Positions 6,364-13,813 of a DNA stretch of 18,048 nucleotides are shown here, in pieces. Made by a program: the position numbers and the translations under genes. Numbering within the stretch: the first letter of the stretch is position 1; each line of letters begins with the position of its first letter. The DNA comes from CAYIFC01 sp964362645 (GTDB lineage Bacteria > Patescibacteriota > Minisyncoccia > Phycocordibacterales > JACOZG01), in NCBI GenBank assembly GCA_964362645.1, contig CAYIFC010000012.1:1-18048 (forward strand), given 5' to 3'. The notes beneath the pieces are model-generated. The model was not told the DNA's origin. It did not search any database and saw nothing but the letters and a program-made list of their open reading frames with translations.

Positions 6364-6837
6364 CTATAAATTACCGTCACAAACTGGTACTGTTTCGGTT
6401 GCCAAAAGGATTTCAGTGTTGGCTGCGGATGCCCCAGTAGTGGTCGCGGCGCCAGTGTTGTCTACACAAAATACTCCTCCTCCGTCTAATAATACTGCGG
6501 CTCCCCACTCAGTATTGGCGGCACTCTGAGCACATGAAACAGATGTCGCTACTTGGTTTTCAACCGCGGTAATTAAAGTAGCTAAAGCCCCTGCGCAAAG
6601 ACCTGGCGGATAAGTACCGGAACTAGTTACAGCGAGTTCGGCCTCGGCACGCATCGAGGATAAACTAGCTTTAGCCGAAGCATCACGAGCCTTTTCGCGG
6701 GCGGTACCGAGGGAGGTCAAGACGATACCGGCTAAAATACCGATGATGGCTATAACAACAAGCAATTCGATAAGGGTAAAACCTTGATTAGCTTCTAGCT
6801 TTGAGCTATTAGCTTTTAGCTTAAAATTCATAAACAT
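6364..6837 (-). CDS. pilA: Major type IV pilin PilA (prepilin)
   Basis: A 157-residue type IVa-like prepilin. The leader MFMNFKLKANSSKLEANQG ends at the cleavage site Gly19|Phe20, followed by FTLIELLVVIAIIGILAGIV with mature Glu5 (Glu24). The AREKARDASAKASLSSMRAEAEL segment is the usual amphipathic continuation of the pilin helix. The small head is Ala/Thr/Gly-rich with four cysteines (near residues 80, 101, 123 and 153), which could close a terminal disulfide loop. The gene has its own promoter and its own terminator, as expected for a highly expressed subunit. ATG 6831 (third codon) is an equally possible start and changes nothing after cleavage. The leader is encoded by a 7-bp tandem repeat. 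Confidence 0.88.
   Translation of the reverse strand: MFMNFKLKANSSKLEANQGFTLIELLVVIAIIGILAGIVLTSLGTAREKARDASAKASLSSMRAEAELAVTSSGTYPPGLCAGALATLITAVENQVATSVSCAQSAANTEWGAAVLLDGGGVFCVDNTGAATTTGASAANTEILLATETVPVCDGNL
6787..6821. repeat. Tandem repeat of five 7-bp units in the pilA leader codons
   Basis: Five consecutive 7-bp units, ATTAGCT, TCTAGCT, TTGAGCT, ATTAGCT, TTTAGCT (plus strand), all share AGCT at fixed 7-bp spacing. They encode the leader residues KLKANSSKLEAN. The unit length is not a multiple of three, so gain or loss of one unit would shift the pilin frame. Confidence 0.7.
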
Positions 6838-6882
6838 TTAACTATATATTATTAATAAATCGACTGTTAATCGTTACCGCTT

Positions 6883-6926
6883 ATTATAAACCCACACAGG
6901 AATAAGGGCAAACAGCGTGTGGATAA
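6883..6926 (-). promoter_or_regulatory. pilA promoter with inverted DnaA-box-like motif
   Basis: Minus strand: TTGCCC (6911-6906), 17 bp, TATAAT (6888-6883). The predicted start is near 6876, giving an AT-rich untranslated leader of about 39 nt without a Shine-Dalgarno motif. TGTGGATAA reads on the plus strand at 6918-6926, 8 bp upstream of the -35-like box. It equals TTATCCACA on the minus strand, and its core GTGGATAA (6919-6926) lies 30 bp from the -10. Confidence 0.65.
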
Positions 6927-6936
6927 GCTTTCGCGA

Positions 6937-8139
6937 CTAAATGCCTTGCGCGACGTTGTAGATCGGCATGAGGACGGCGACGAGGAGGATACCGACCATT
7001 AAACCGAGCATGATAATCAAGGCCGGCTCGATGAGGTCAACGAGGGTCTTGATCTCGTTATCGACTTCTCGCTGATAGAAACGCGAAAGAGTTTGGAGCA
7101 CGAAGCCAAGCTTGCCTGATTCTTCACCGATCTTCATCATTTGAACCATGATCGTTGGGATCTCGGGAAACTTGTAGAGAATAGCCGAAATGTAACTACC
7201 GGTTTTAAGACTTGAGGCCGCTTCAACCAAAATCCCGCGGTAAACTTCGTTGTCGACAACCTCACTCGTGATCTCAACGGCCCGAACCATCGAAATACCG
7301 GAGCCAAGCATCGTGGAGAGATTGTCGGCCATACGCGAGAGATAGATTTTGCGATAAAGACGACCAATGTACGGCACAGCGAGCTTGAAGCGCGAAAGAC
7401 TTAAACTGCCAGACGTCGTTTTAATATAGCGAGTAAGAAAAACAGCCAAGATAACTATAAGGATGAACAAGAAAATGCCGTAATTAAGGAAAAAGTCGCT
7501 GGTCCAAATAACGATTTTAGTGTAGATCGGAATATCTTGCCCCGTCTCGAGCAAGATGGAGGTCAACTTGGGAATCACGAAGGTCAGCATCAAAATCATT
7601 ACGCCCACAAAAGCGCAGATAACAAATAACGGGTAAATTAAAGCGTTTTTAGCTTTAGACGTAAGTTCGTACGAACGTTCTAAGTAATCAGCCAAGTAAT
7701 TAAAGTTGTCTGAAATTTTACCAGTTTCTTCGCCAGCTTCCACCATCTTGACATAAAAGTTGGAGAAAACTTTCGGGTGCTTGGCGAGCGCTTGAGAAAT
7801 ATTGATACCACCCTTAATATCGTCGGTGACTTCAGTAAGAATCCGCGAGAGATTTGGGTTCTCGGCTTCGGCGGCGAGCATTCTAAAAGCGGCGAGCGCC
7901 GAGACCTTGGCCTCAAAGAGCGTGGCGATCTGGCGCGACAAAATAACAATGTCTTTAACTTTGACGCGCGAAGAGGAGAGGAAGCGCGAGAGGGCCGTGC
8001 CAGCTCCTTCGGCAGTGATGTCGATAATAATCAGACCACGACGCTGAAGCGAGCCAATCGCCAAATTAACATTCGGCGCTTCAATCGTGCCGTTTTGCTC
8101 CTGACCATCCTTGGTTGTGACGCGGTAATTAAAAATCAT
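6937..8139 (-). CDS. pilC: Type IV pilus inner-membrane platform protein PilC
   Basis: A 400-residue GspF/PilC family protein, standard length. It has two tandem T2SSF domains (about 68-190 and 270-395), each with the conserved pattern LARQIATL...ALAAF...G.S.S.AL.K.P..F...Y..MV..GEETG; the second copy is clear at MVQMMKIGEESGKL (331-344). Hydrophobic helices lie at about 168-190, 221-238 and 372-393. PilC is the cytoplasmic-membrane platform on which the PilB and PilT ATPases act to add or remove pilin. The gene starts 3 nt after pilT ends, so it belongs to the pilB-REC-pilT transcript. No terminator is visible after it, only the pilA control region. Confidence 0.93.
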   Translation of the reverse strand: MIFNYRVTTKDGQEQNGTIEAPNVNLAIGSLQRRGLIIIDITAEGAGTALSRFLSSSRVKVKDIVILSRQIATLFEAKVSALAAFRMLAAEAENPNLSRILTEVTDDIKGGINISQALAKHPKVFSNFYVKMVEAGEETGKISDNFNYLADYLERSYELTSKAKNALIYPLFVICAFVGVMILMLTFVIPKLTSILLETGQDIPIYTKIVIWTSDFFLNYGIFLFILIVILAVFLTRYIKTTSGSLSLSRFKLAVPYIGRLYRKIYLSRMADNLSTMLGSGISMVRAVEITSEVVDNEVYRGILVEAASSLKTGSYISAILYKFPEIPTIMVQMMKIGEESGKLGFVLQTLSRFYQREVDNEIKTLVDLIEPALIIMLGLMVGILLVAVLMPIYNVAQGI

Positions 8140-8142
8140 ATG

Positions 8143-9210
8143 TTACAGCATTCGATCAAGGGCTTTAGGATTGAGTGAGTAACGATAAGCTGTTTCGGAA
8201 CTAATTTCGCCCGCCCGAACAAGCTCAGACAAAGAGTGGTTTAGATCCACCATCCCCTGCTCCGATCCGGTTTCAATTACTACATCAATCTCTGGCGTTC
8301 GCCCTTCACGGATCAAGTTAGAAACGGCGGTATTGTTGAGCAAAAGCTCATAGGCCGGCACTAAGCCACCTGATACGCGAGGGACCAACCTCTGTGAGAA
8401 AATGCCGAGCAAACTACCGGCTAATTGCACGCGAATTTGGCGTTGCTGACCAGACGGAAAAGAGTCGATGATTCGATCTACCGTCTGTGATGCCGAGTTA
8501 GTGTGGAGAGTAGAAAAAATTAAGTGACCAGTTTCGGCGGCTGTAACAGCGGTAGAAATTGTTTCTGGATTACGCATTTCGCCCACCATCCCAACGTTAA
8601 CGTCCTGCCGAAACATCGAGCGCAAAGCGATGTGGAAACTCTTGGTGTCGAAGCGCACTTCGCGCTGATCAATAATCGAGCGATCGTTGGTAAAGAGATA
8701 TTCCACTGGATCTTCAATAGTAATAATATGTTCGGCGCGCTCATGATTGATCATCTCCACCATCGCCGCGAGCGTCGTCGATTTCCCCTGACCAACTGGC
8801 CCCACGACCAAAAAGAAGCCCTGCTCTTTCCGCGTAAAGTCGAGTAATTGTTCTGGCAGATTGAGTTCCGCCAGGGTTTTAATTTTAGTTGGAATCAAGC
8901 GAAAAGCCGCACCCACCAAACCCCGCTGATAGAAAGCGTTACAACGAAAGCGCATGCCGCTAGTAACACTGTAGGAAAAGTCGACTTCTTTTTCGTCTAA
9001 GAAAATCTTGCGGTTGTCGTCGCTTAAAACCTCCATCACGATCCCCAGCGTATCTTCGGGCGTTAAAATTGGTTTCGAAACAATCGGAATGAGATCACCA
9101 GAAACACGGATTGTAGGATGGCGACCGGCGGTTAAGTGGAGATCAGACGCGCCCTCTTTGTTTAAAACCACAACTAAATCCTCTAGTTCGTGTTTATAGT
9201 CTTTGCTCAT
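8143..9210 (-). CDS. pilT: Pilus retraction ATPase PilT
   Basis: A 355-residue hexameric ATPase that depolymerises the pilus. Motifs in order: N-terminal PAS-like domain with SDLHLTAG (22-29); Walker A GPVGQGKS (137-144); Asp box IEDPVEY (165-171); Walker B with the catalytic Glu in VGMVGEMR (206-213); His box TGHLIFSTLHT (228-237); and the PilT-specific segment VSNLIREG (296-303, AIRNLIRE in most PilTs). The usual Walker A is GPTGSGKS, so Thr and Ser are replaced by Val and Gln. The Walker B context reads QDVNVGMVGEMRN rather than DPDVILVGEMRD. The invariant Lys and catalytic Glu remain, so activity is plausible. Its start overlaps the receiver-protein gene by 17 nt. Confidence 0.92.
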   Translation of the reverse strand: MSKDYKHELEDLVVVLNKEGASDLHLTAGRHPTIRVSGDLIPIVSKPILTPEDTLGIVMEVLSDDNRKIFLDEKEVDFSYSVTSGMRFRCNAFYQRGLVGAAFRLIPTKIKTLAELNLPEQLLDFTRKEQGFFLVVGPVGQGKSTTLAAMVEMINHERAEHIITIEDPVEYLFTNDRSIIDQREVRFDTKSFHIALRSMFRQDVNVGMVGEMRNPETISTAVTAAETGHLIFSTLHTNSASQTVDRIIDSFPSGQQRQIRVQLAGSLLGIFSQRLVPRVSGGLVPAYELLLNNTAVSNLIREGRTPEIDVVIETGSEQGMVDLNHSLSELVRAGEISSETAYRYSLNPKALDRML

Positions 9211-9610
9211 GATTGAGGGTTACCCTTTTATTATTGGCAATGTCGATCACCTTACTAACCACCTCCGATGGTGTCGCCGTGGCTTTAACGATATAACCGT
9301 CGACGCCCAGAGCGAGCGCGCGCTCAATATCCTCTTTTTGGCCCAGATTAGAGAGAATAATGATTGTCGCTTTTTGGTGCATATTTCGCTTCTTAAGTTC
9401 TTCCACCATTTGGAAGCCGTCCATGATCGGCATGATCACATCAACCAAACAAATGTTTGGCTCGAAACCTTGTTCAATCTTGGTTAGTGCTTCAGCGGCA
9501 CTAAAAGCGGTATCAACCTCAAAACCGTCTTCGGTAAATTTGAGGGCGTACATCTCGAGCAAAAACTTGTCGTCGTCGGTAATTAAAATGCGATGTTTTA
9601 GAGCAGTCAT
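9194..9610 (-). CDS. Stand-alone response-regulator receiver protein (CheY/PilG-like)
   Basis: A 138-residue single REC domain without an output domain. Visible residues are the acidic pocket Asp12/Asp13 (ITDDDKF), phospho-acceptor Asp57 (CLVDVIMP), switch Ser87 (IIILSN) and Lys109 (YIVKAT). Such single-domain receivers act by protein contact, as CheY and PilG/PilH do. Placement between pilB and pilT, with a 17-nt overlap into pilT, suggests control of pilus motor activity. No histidine kinase lies in the window. The ATG at 9610 is chosen because the REC fold begins at once; a longer reading to 9649 runs into pilB. A TATAAT box 10 nt upstream may give it an internal promoter. Confidence 0.88.
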   Translation of the reverse strand: MTALKHRILITDDDKFLLEMYALKFTEDGFEVDTAFSAAEALTKIEQGFEPNICLVDVIMPIMDGFQMVEELKKRNMHQKATIIILSNLGQKEDIERALALGVDGYIVKATATPSEVVSKVIDIANNKRVTLNHEQRL

Positions 9611-9614
9611 AGGT

Positions 9615-9626
9615 AGATATATTATA
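9615..9626 (-). promoter_or_regulatory. Possible internal -10 for the receiver protein and pilT
   Basis: Minus strand TATAAT (9626-9621), directly after the pilB stop codon, lies 10 nt before the ATG at 9610. No convincing -35 and no TGn are visible. It would uncouple pilT from pilB expression. Confidence 0.35.
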
Positions 9627-11195
9627 TTACAGCTTGGCCACCTCTTCAAACGGGATCAAACCTTCAAAAGCTTTAAAGAGTGCATCATCACGCATAGTAG
9701 TGAGACCGCCGGCGCGAGCCACCCGCTCAATTTCTGATTCGATCGGATTTTTAAGCAACACGTCTTCGATCTCTTTGGTCATTTCGAGTACTTCGAAAAC
9801 GCCGAGCCGACCGCGGGTACCGCCGGGGCAAGTGGCCGAGCGTTGAGCACGGTAAAGCTTTTCTGGCACCACTAGATCTTGGCGATACTGCTGGGGAATC
9901 CCCTCTAATTGCTTATCGACCATCACTTTAATCGCGCCATCAACCGCAATCGCCTCCTTAGAGTCAGGGCACAGCGCCGGTACCAAGCGCTGACCCAGGG
10001 CCAAAATTAAGGTGGCGGCAATAAGATAGGCCTCCACACCCATGTCGATTAAGCGCGGCACGACGCCGGAGGCATTGTTAGTGTGGATTGTAGCGAGCAC
10101 CAAATGACCAGTGAGCGAAGCCTGCACAGCCAGGCTCGCCGTTTCGCTATCGCGGATTTCTCCCACCATTATAATGTCTGGGTCCTGACGCAAGATCGAG
10201 CGCAGACCATTAGCGAAAGTGTAGTCGATCTCTGGTTGGACCTGCGACTGATTGATACCCGCCACATTGTATTCAATAGGGTCCTCGAGCGAGACCGCAT
10301 TATTCTTTTCCCGATCCAGTTCTTGGAGCATAGCGTAGAGGGTGGTGGTCTTACCCGAACCAGTTGGCCCAGTAACCAAAATTAAACCATAAGGTCGTTT
10401 AGCAGCATTGCGCACCTTTTCCAAATTGCGGCTGTTGAGACCGAGGGAGGGCAGGGTTAAAAGGGTCTTATCTGGATCAAGAATACGGATCACAACCTTC
10501 TCACCAAAATAAGTTGGTAAAGTCGAAACACGGAAATCAATCTTGCGTGTGTCAACCGTAGCCGAAAAGCGTCCGTCCTGGGGTTTGCGGCGCTCATCGA
10601 GCTTCATGTTTGTTAAAATTTTTATGCGCGCCACAACCGCGTCATGAACCGAATTTGGTAAAAACAAACTTGTATAGAGTACGCCGTCAACGCGGAAACG
10701 AACGCGGACACGCTCGCCGATCGGCTCAATGTGGATGTCGGAAGCATTACCACTTGTCGCATGCTGGAGGATAACCGCCACAATTTTGGTCACCGGAGCG
10801 TCTTCAATAATCTTGGCCTGCTCCTGCTTAACCACCTGTCGCTCTTCCGGCACTTTCTCCGTCTTAAGTTCCACGTCCAAATCAGAGAGTGCTTTAGTAA
10901 CTTGAGTGGAAAGCCCTTCGTAGCTGGCCAGCACATGATCATAGCTTTCTTGCGAAATACGAAAAATCTTAAACGGTAAACTGACTTTCGTCGCAATAAA
11001 TTGGAGTGCATCACGCGCCTCCAAATTATTAGGATCGGTCATGCCGATCTCCATCACACCGTCAGTCAAACCAATCGGCACAAACTTGTAGTAAGTGGCC
11101 GAACTGCGGGAGACATAATTAAGAATATCGCCAGAGATCTTGTGATCCGCTGGGATTTCCCGGGTGGGAATGAGGCGGTCGTTATCTTGATCCAT
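9627..11195 (-). CDS. pilB: Pilus extension ATPase PilB (GspE family)
   Basis: A 522-residue ATPase driving pilin addition. From the ATG at 11195: N-terminal GspE/PilB domain (about 20-100), a linker, ASDIHIEP (151-158), Walker A GPTGSGKTTT (276-285), Asp box LEDPIEYNV (303-311), Walker B IIMVGEIRDSE (341-351) and His box TGHLVLATIHTN (362-373). The tetracysteine zinc motif usual in PilB/GspE is reduced to single cysteines: ALCPDSKE (Cys409) and ATCPGGTRGR (Cys456). It precedes the receiver and PilT genes and follows the PilP-like gene, overlapping it by 14 nt. An alternative ATG at 11222 would lengthen the overlap to 41 nt; neither has a Shine-Dalgarno motif. Confidence 0.92.
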   Translation of the reverse strand: MDQDNDRLIPTREIPADHKISGDILNYVSRSSATYYKFVPIGLTDGVMEIGMTDPNNLEARDALQFIATKVSLPFKIFRISQESYDHVLASYEGLSTQVTKALSDLDVELKTEKVPEERQVVKQEQAKIIEDAPVTKIVAVILQHATSGNASDIHIEPIGERVRVRFRVDGVLYTSLFLPNSVHDAVVARIKILTNMKLDERRKPQDGRFSATVDTRKIDFRVSTLPTYFGEKVVIRILDPDKTLLTLPSLGLNSRNLEKVRNAAKRPYGLILVTGPTGSGKTTTLYAMLQELDREKNNAVSLEDPIEYNVAGINQSQVQPEIDYTFANGLRSILRQDPDIIMVGEIRDSETASLAVQASLTGHLVLATIHTNNASGVVPRLIDMGVEAYLIAATLILALGQRLVPALCPDSKEAIAVDGAIKVMVDKQLEGIPQQYRQDLVVPEKLYRAQRSATCPGGTRGRLGVFEVLEMTKEIEDVLLKNPIESEIERVARAGGLTTMRDDALFKAFEGLIPFEEVAKL

Positions 11196-11535
11196 CAGTA
11201 GAACTAGCCGCGGGTAAACCATTCATAACCGAGATCGGTAAGAAAGGGTTTTGGCGACCTTTATCTTCATCAATCAGGGGTTTGCTAAAATTCTTAAGCG
11301 ATTGAAAGGCCGGACTAGCAAATAAATCCGTGGTTAGATCAACACTTTGTAACTCATTGATCAGGGCGATGAATTCGTCAGTCCCCTGACTGGCATCACC
11401 AGAAAAATCAACGGCATTTAAACCCTCTGGTACTGGCTCATCGCTCTTAACGTAGAAAAAACGGTACGCTAAAAAAGCGGCCACCAAGACAACTAGAATG
11501 ATAATGCCGTTTAAAATAAATTTATGATCTTTCAT
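11182..11535 (-). CDS. Small membrane-anchored pilus assembly protein, PilP-like by position
   Basis: A 117-residue protein with one N-terminal membrane helix (FILNGIIILVVLVAAFLAYRFFYV, about 6-29), a disordered acidic stretch, a short helical part (DEFIALINELQSVDL), and near the end GRQNPFLPI. That phrase recalls the (G)R.NPF.P motif of PilP/GspC-type proteins. It lies after pilO and before pilB, where pilP is found in other pilus operons, and has no Cys lipobox. I infer that it completes the PilM-N-O alignment complex. It is too short and divergent to call PilP firmly. It is 1 nt from pilO. Confidence 0.55.
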   Translation of the reverse strand: MKDHKFILNGIIILVVLVAAFLAYRFFYVKSDEPVPEGLNAVDFSGDASQGTDEFIALINELQSVDLTTDLFASPAFQSLKNFSKPLIDEDKGRQNPFLPISVMNGLPAASSTDGSR

Positions 11536-11536
11536 A

Positions 11537-12097
11537 TTATTTGAACCAATAAGTCCGTAGGCTCACCTTGTAATCACCAAGCGAAGAACGTTCCACGCCA
11601 GCCGTAACTGAAAGGTCTTCAATGTCTACCAAGCGCAAACTATGAGCCAGATCATCAAGAAATACTTTAAGAATTTCGTAGGTGGTCGAGACGGAGAAAC
11701 TAATCACTACTGAATTATCGGCCTCTAGCTCCTTGCCGCCGCGAACAGATTTAGTTTTTTCTTCCTCCTCTTCTTTGTTGCCAGTGATGGCCGGGTTTTT
11801 AACCGTTAAACCGTAATTTTTAGCGATATTATTAATATCAATAATCAGACGCACGTTGTCGATATTATCAGGCAACATTCGATTAAGATTTTCTTCATCT
11901 TCGCTACTAATGTTGCGATAATCAGCCAACAATTTATCTTGGAGCTTAAGTAACTTATCGGCGTTAACTAGCGCAACCTCGAGCTCGGCCTCCCGAGCGC
12001 GTAAGCCGTCGATGTCGGTCAGAACAGGATCGGTAAAATAGAAAAAGACAATGGCAGCGACGATCAGAAGTAAAATTGGGGTTAAAATGCGCGTCAT
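11537..12097 (-). CDS. pilO: Pilus alignment protein PilO-like
   Basis: A 186-residue bitopic membrane protein: an N-terminal helix (ILTPILLLIVAAIVFFYF, residues 4-21), a coiled-coil segment (about 29-75, with DNADKLLKLQDKLLADYRNI-like heptads), then a ferredoxin-like head (about 85-186) that ends with beta strands. PilO pairs with PilN to form the inner-membrane alignment complex. The head contains NVRLIIDINNIAKNYGLTV and a basic-acidic KEEEEEKTK insertion in a flexible loop. It overlaps pilN by 4 nt. The call rests on topology and order, which are typical; sequence identity to PilO is low, as usual. Confidence 0.72.
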   Translation of the reverse strand: MTRILTPILLLIVAAIVFFYFTDPVLTDIDGLRAREAELEVALVNADKLLKLQDKLLADYRNISSEDEENLNRMLPDNIDNVRLIIDINNIAKNYGLTVKNPAITGNKEEEEEKTKSVRGGKELEADNSVVISFSVSTTYEILKVFLDDLAHSLRLVDIEDLSVTAGVERSSLGDYKVSLRTYWFK

Positions 12098-12669
12098 AGG
12101 GCTAAATTATTAACATAAGAAAGTAATTCTGTATCAATATCCATTTTAAGACTAAAAGAAACATTACCAACGTTATCAAGGGCTAGGTCAGAAAAAATAA
12201 AATTGGTAACCCAAGGATCTTTACCAAATTCTATCGACTGGAGAGCGATACTCTCGTAACTACGAGCCTGTCCGCGAATATCGAGTTTACCAGCACTATA
12301 GTTCATACTATTGTAACGAACAGTAATCAGAGTTTGTGCTTCCAAAAAAGCAAAAAGTGGTAATGCGGTGTTGTGTGAGGCAAGCAAGGCTTCCGCTCGA
12401 GCTAGCTGACGATCCAGTAATCTAAATTTAACCAAGGATTCGCGCTGGAGCTTTTCTCGCTGTTTTTGAAGGGTATCTTCCAGACTAACTATTTTGCCCT
12501 TAGAGTAGATGCGGTAACCCCAAGAACCACCGAAAAATAGTAGGGCAATAACCAAAACCGCTCCCGCAATAAGCATGAAAAACCCCATCGGCTCCGACCG
12601 ACGATTAAACTCCCGCGACAACGTTTGTTTGGGGATAAAAGAAGTTTCTACGCCCTTAGTTTCTACCAT
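12094..12669 (-). CDS. pilN: Pilus alignment protein PilN-like
   Basis: A 191-residue bitopic protein. A short cytoplasmic N-terminus (ETSFIPKQTL, in the place of the conserved INLLP segment that docks into PilM) precedes a membrane helix (about 29-50, GFFMLIAGAVLVIALLFFGG). Next comes a coiled coil rich in Lys, Gln and Leu (about 58-92) and a beta/alpha head. PilN forms heterodimers with PilO and carries the cytoplasmic PilM. It begins 4 nt after the pilM stop and overlaps pilO by 4 nt. The order pilM-pilN-pilO supports it more than the sequence alone. Confidence 0.72.
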   Translation of the reverse strand: MVETKGVETSFIPKQTLSREFNRRSEPMGFFMLIAGAVLVIALLFFGGSWGYRIYSKGKIVSLEDTLQKQREKLQRESLVKFRLLDRQLARAEALLASHNTALPLFAFLEAQTLITVRYNSMNYSAGKLDIRGQARSYESIALQSIEFGKDPWVTNFIFSDLALDNVGNVSFSLKMDIDTELLSYVNNLAL

Positions 12670-12673
12670 AAAA

Positions 12674-13813
12674 TTAATTTAATTCTTCTAACTGCCGAAG
12701 AGCTAAACCCATAGCCACCGCAAACCCTGGACCAGTATTTTTAAGTACATTTTCTAAAAAAGCCGGATACTCACTTTTATCAAACGGGGTACCAATCGTT
12801 ACCGGAACCTCAAAACTGCGCTTAGCTAAATCGAGCAACCCCACCATTAGAGAACCACTACCGATTAAAACGATTTTACTAATGGAGCGCCGGTGCTTTT
12901 GCTGATAGATGGACATAACCTTGTTTACTTCAGCAAAGATGTACTCCAAAATCGTGTTGATTACTCGCCCCACGTCTGGACCATCCGCTCGCTCTACCAA
13001 TCCCACCTGACGCTTGATCTCCTCGGCTCGGGCAAAGTCGATCCCCAGCGACCGCGAAATTGAGATCGTGATGTCTTGGGATCCCTTACTGATAGTGTGC
13101 GATAGTCGCACCACGCCGTAATCAACAATCGAGAGCTTGCTGGTGGCGGCACCAAGATCAATGATCGCCGTCGGAGAAAGTTCTCCACCAAAAACGGAAC
13201 GAATGGCGCTAAAGGTCTCAATTTCAAAAAACTTTGGTGTGAGCGAAGCGAGTTTAGCAACTTCCTGATACTGTGTAAGAACATCTTTATGAATTGCCGC
13301 CAACAACACTTCTACCCGACCCTTACCGCCTTCGTTGTCTGCCGTATCACCTTCTGCTACAGAGTGATCGGCCGCTGCCGAAGGAATCACCCACCAGTCC
13401 AGCTCTACCTCCGAGATCGGCACCGGTACATACTTACGCGCCTCAATTGGCACGATCTTCTCCAGCTTACTCTTGCCCACGTCAGGCAGGTCGAGGATTA
13501 CCAAGAGGCTCGAGCGCAGTGGGATTGAAAATGAGACTTGCGCAGTGGTAACATTGGCTTCGGTAAATAAATCTTTGACCAACTGGGCCAATTTGGCCTG
13601 ATCGAGATTAGCGACTTGCCCCACTGCCAAACCACCGTAGGGTCCGAGAGCGATCTCGCCATAAGTTTCAAGGATCACCTTGCCTTTTTCCTTCCGGAGT
13701 TGGACCGCTTTAACTGAAGAGTGGCCGAGATCGATGCCGACCACGCGCTCTTCACCCTTTTGGAAAATGTTACCACCGCCAGAGGAAAAAAATTTACCTA
13801 GACCAAATGCCAT
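12674..13813 (-). CDS. pilM: Pilus assembly protein PilM (actin-like ATPase fold)
   Basis: A 379-residue cytoplasmic protein with an actin/FtsA-like fold that binds the N-terminus of PilN. Visible features: the N-terminal MAFGLGKFF segment; phosphate-1 loop VVGIDLGHSSVKAVQL (24-39); IPLRSSLLVILDLPD; IEARKYVPVPISEVELDWW, a PilM hallmark; phosphate-2 segment TAIIDLGAATSKLSIVDYG; and the adenosine-binding motif IVLIGSGSLMVGLLDL. I chose the ATG at 13813, where the conserved N-terminus starts; an in-frame extension to 13888 overlaps comF and has no homology pattern. It is the first gene of the pilM-N-O-P-B-REC-T-C operon and diverges from comF with 20 bp between start codons. Confidence 0.9.
   Translation of the reverse strand: MAFGLGKFFSSGGGNIFQKGEERVVGIDLGHSSVKAVQLRKEKGKVILETYGEIALGPYGGLAVGQVANLDQAKLAQLVKDLFTEANVTTAQVSFSIPLRSSLLVILDLPDVGKSKLEKIVPIEARKYVPVPISEVELDWWVIPSAAADHSVAEGDTADNEGGKGRVEVLLAAIHKDVLTQYQEVAKLASLTPKFFEIETFSAIRSVFGGELSPTAIIDLGAATSKLSIVDYGVVRLSHTISKGSQDITISISRSLGIDFARAEEIKRQVGLVERADGPDVGRVINTILEYIFAEVNKVMSIYQQKHRRSISKIVLIGSGSLMVGLLDLAKRSFEVPVTIGTPFDKSEYPAFLENVLKNTGPGFAVAMGLALRQLEELN

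Noticed and set aside
7777..8178. Plus-strand open frame of 133 codons over the start of pilC
   Set aside because: Antisense shadow of a high-GC coding stretch; it is Arg-rich with no domain, while pilC on the other strand has full T2SSF motifs.
13289..13551. Two overlapping plus-strand frames within pilM
   Set aside because: Both are Pro/Arg-rich shadows in different frames across conserved PilM motifs.
870..13813. Type II secretion system instead of a type IV pilus
   Set aside because: Presence of pilT and pilM and a pilin with its own strong expression signals, and absence of gspD/gspL-like genes, favour a pilus.
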